From assembly GCA_024529925.1 (NCBI GenBank), contig JAFEUB010001059.1, positions 1-64,000 of the forward strand: 64,000 nucleotides of DNA. The letters are read 5' to 3'. Positions 61,385 to 64,000 of the stretch are shown one piece after another. Position 1 is the first letter of the stretch, and each line of letters opens with the position of its first letter. The notes beneath the pieces were generated by a model. The model was not told the DNA's origin and did no database searches. It saw only the letters and a list, made by a program, of their open reading frames with translations. A program made the position numbers and the translations under genes. This DNA comes from Ophthalmolycus amberensis (taxonomy: Eukaryota > Chordata > Actinopteri > Perciformes > Zoarcidae).

Positions 61385-63693
61385 ACCATATCTCTGCCAT
61401 GAATGAAGACAATGATCGCAGATTTCTGGGCAGTTTCATTCTACCGATTCCAAAAAAAAAAATCTCATCCTATTATTTGCATTTTTTAAGTTACTGAAAG
61501 GGATGTTTGTGGAGAAAGGCAGGAAAGATGATAGAGATGAAGAGATAACACGCAGACACGATTGTAAGTTGGACCCGTAACGTTACATGAATCACATCCT
61601 CGCGGCTTGAGAGACACAAGGCCAAATAACAACGTTACAAATTGATGCCCAGCAATCGTCTGGCCAGAACAACAGTGGACTAACAAGAGAATAAGTGAAA
61701 AGTGATTCAAAAAGAAAAGAAAGAAATCAATTTGAGCTAAACTGTGTGTCAGCTCAGTCAAACCAGCACCGTTTTGGAAAGATAAGCAAAAACGATGAAA
61801 TGGAAAATGGATTTTAATCAGTTGTTTGCATAAAAAACAAATCCCTTCAATGCATTTTTGTAATTCTGAGGCTGAATAAAAATAGGGGGGGTTCAGTTGC
61901 TCATATTCATTTAAATAGGCAAAAGGGAGGCTCATTTGCATAAGTAGTTTGCCTAATCTGCATAACCAAGGACATTAACAAATGACACCGTGACACTTGT
62001 GCACTGCATCTGCATGCACAGTGGTCAAAGGGAGAGCAGGGTAATTTAGTTAGGAATGATTACATTTCCCGCACTTTCAAAGTCACTGATGAAGTCCCCC
62101 TATTTACATAAAGCAGTGACTGCACACTCAATGCAACAGTTAATGACACCGCCATATTTTCCACTAAATTATATTTGTCATTATATGGATTTGCATACAT
62201 TCACAGGAGATGGTCTACAATCAATTTGAAAGATTGCAAATAAAACAATATGAAGCAGGGCCTCATTACGTGTGTGACACGTTTTCATTAATCTTCTCCA
62301 AAAACACATTTGCTATTTTTTCATTGTTTACCTTCATAAGGATATGTTTATGTTCATTGTGTCATTTTGGGGGAGTGTCTTTGGAGGGAAAAGAGTTTGT
62401 GGGTTTTTTGGGTTGGATATTATTCTTTAATCTAGCGTATAGTTTCTCAAGATAACCATGTGCATTTAACACATCTTAAAAGTGCACCAACCAATGTTTT
62501 TGTGTTAACAAAAGGTCAAATGACTTCATGTAATGTGAAAGGGGTCGTCCCTTGTCGTGACAGGTTTCTGCCATTGTTTGATTCAGCCTCACCAGCTTTA
62601 TCATTTTCAGCAACAGTCAGCTATTTTCAGCGAAAAAAGCTCAAATAAGAGTGACTGTATGCTATCTGTCAAGCTCCAAACGGCAGACAGAACACAGTTA
62701 GCTATGGCTAGTTAATATAGTGAACAATTAGGCAGCTAAAGAGTCATCAGCGTTGGTGGGGACAAAAACAGAGCTCGAAGGGGAGCAAATACGAGACTCA
62801 AATGTGATGCAGACGAATGCTAATGTTGCTCACATGCTAGCAACATCAACTTCACAAATATGTGTGTAGCTTGTTGGTGAGTTCTACCCCCAAATAGCAA
62901 AGAAAAAAGAAAAAAAGGTTCACATAATGCTAAATAAAATAGAGATAAAGTAACATAACCATACAGTCAGTTGATTCTGGGACCACTGTCCCCCTGAGGT
63001 ATACAGTAAGGTCACATTCACTCCGATCCAGGCAACGTCTTCCTGTTTCTTTCTTCCTAAGATGATGGAGATACAGATATTAAAGTCACTGTGTGTGTCA
63101 GCTAACATGCCTAGATGTATATGTAAATCCCCTTTGAACAGTAGTGTGAGGAGAGATTGAAAGCATGCGGCAGCTGGGTCGCAGACATACTTGAGTGAAA
63201 CACCATGTCACCTGTGTCGACTGTTGTATCGATGAAAGCATCCGTCGTAGACAGTCAAGGGGAAAGCGAGAAGAGGGTGCTGGTGCAATTATCTGTCTAG
63301 GGCTGTGGGGCGGGGGTGGGTGGGGGGGGGGGTTGATTTCCTTGTTTACAATACATTTTTTTGTGACTGGGCGTAATGAAGCTAAAACCAGGTGTTAAGT
63401 TGCTATTTCATGTTTTTTTTCTCCAAAGCGCATGATTTCCCTTTTACTTTTAATGTGCTGTCGCTGTTTGACCTTACGCCAAGTCCCGCCCCTCAGAGGC
63501 AGACATAGTGTCGCAACGACCAGCTCTTGGCGGGGTTCAACCAATCCGGCTCTGCTCCACAACACTCTCCTGCATTCTTTTCAGATTTTCTGCCTGGGAT
63601 TTCGGAAAAACGTGTGTCGCTAAGTTTGTAATGATTATAACATAAAGACGTACTCGGCTTTACAGGAACAGTGTTGTTTTTTCATCTCGATCA

Positions 63694-63732
63694 CCAGGTG
63701 ATGTGGTGGTTCACTTTCACACTGTGATCTGT
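63694..63732 (-). repeat. 39-bp repeat, inverted copy of 33496-33534
   Basis: Exact reverse complement of the 33.5-kb segment. The flanks diverge after a few bases, so both look like remnants of one dispersed family. Confidence 0.8.
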
Positions 63733-64000
63733 CGATGTTTATCTCTTTAAACATATCGTCGGCCCTTCTTCCTGCTTCTTTTTCACTTTTCCCAAACATT
63801 AGATAATATCTCTAAATAGACTGCAGTTAGTGACCGTGTGGGCTCCAAGGTACCTCTGGCAGCTTGGCTTAGCAAAGGCTCAGTTATGACACATTTCTGG
63901 GTTTCATAAGATTCATAAGTCACTCTTTAACATATAAAACGTTTATATTCCACTTTTCTCTATTGTTAGAGAAGTGGTCAAATTGAGTTCTTGTCGTTTC

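Larger units (their letters stand above)
59554..64000 (-). other. astn1: Partial astn1 intron upstream of E2
   Basis: No exon is seen here. The stretch holds a purine-rich run (on +) at 59566-59660 next to the E2 acceptor, a perfect hairpin at 60530-60566, a degenerate copy of the E2 region at 61075-61330, a 39-bp repeat shared in inverted form with 33.5 kb, and a G-run at 63323-63332. The rest (61.4-63.6 kb) is AT-rich with no recognisable feature. The start-codon exon of astn1 should lie beyond 64000. Confidence 0.8.

Overview
The window is one internal segment of a single vertebrate gene: astrotactin-1 (astn1), on the minus strand, from a ray-finned fish. Ten coding exons (numbered here E2 to E11, assuming one upstream signal-peptide exon as in mammals) lie between 59553 and 340. 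They join in frame into 472 codons, about a third of a family protein of roughly 1300 residues. Every junction has a GT donor and an AG acceptor on the minus strand. The signal-peptide exon lies beyond 64000, and the exons for the rest of the ectodomain lie below position 1. The fish assignment is an inference from compact introns, the style of the repeats (hAT elements, fish-type LINE 3' ends, abundant CA/TG arrays, minisatellites) and a close but non-mammalian protein. The species cannot be named.

Layout in gene order (high to low coordinate): 64000-59554 is the end of the first intron and contains a decayed copy of part of E2; E2 (first membrane segment), E3 and E4 (cytoplasmic region) lie at 59.6-54.9 kb; a 13-kb intron holds a 23-bp minisatellite; E5 and E6 (second membrane segment) lie at 41.9-40.0 kb; E7 is at 35.9 kb; a 12.5-kb intron holds a hAT transposon, an inverted-repeat element and a 5'-truncated L1; E8 is at 23.2 kb; E9 is at 19.0 kb, just downstream (in gene sense) of a C/T-rich repeat; a 6.2-kb intron holds a large 39-bp minisatellite with 782-bp higher-order periodicity; E10 is at 12.7 kb; a 12.2-kb intron has a locally duplicated region that also carries a 14-base match to a sequencing adapter; E11 is at 0.4 kb.

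No second protein-coding gene, rRNA, tRNA, CRISPR array or prokaryotic feature is supported. The long open frames in the two minisatellites are consequences of repeats without stop codons. The observations most worth checking are the pseudo-exon copy of E2 flanked by 14-bp direct repeats, possible alternative splicing of E2 and E6 (a donor pair 6 nt apart, a CAGCAG acceptor, a CA-repeat tract beside a donor), the nested minisatellite, and a possible assembly artefact near 9.3-11.3 kb.
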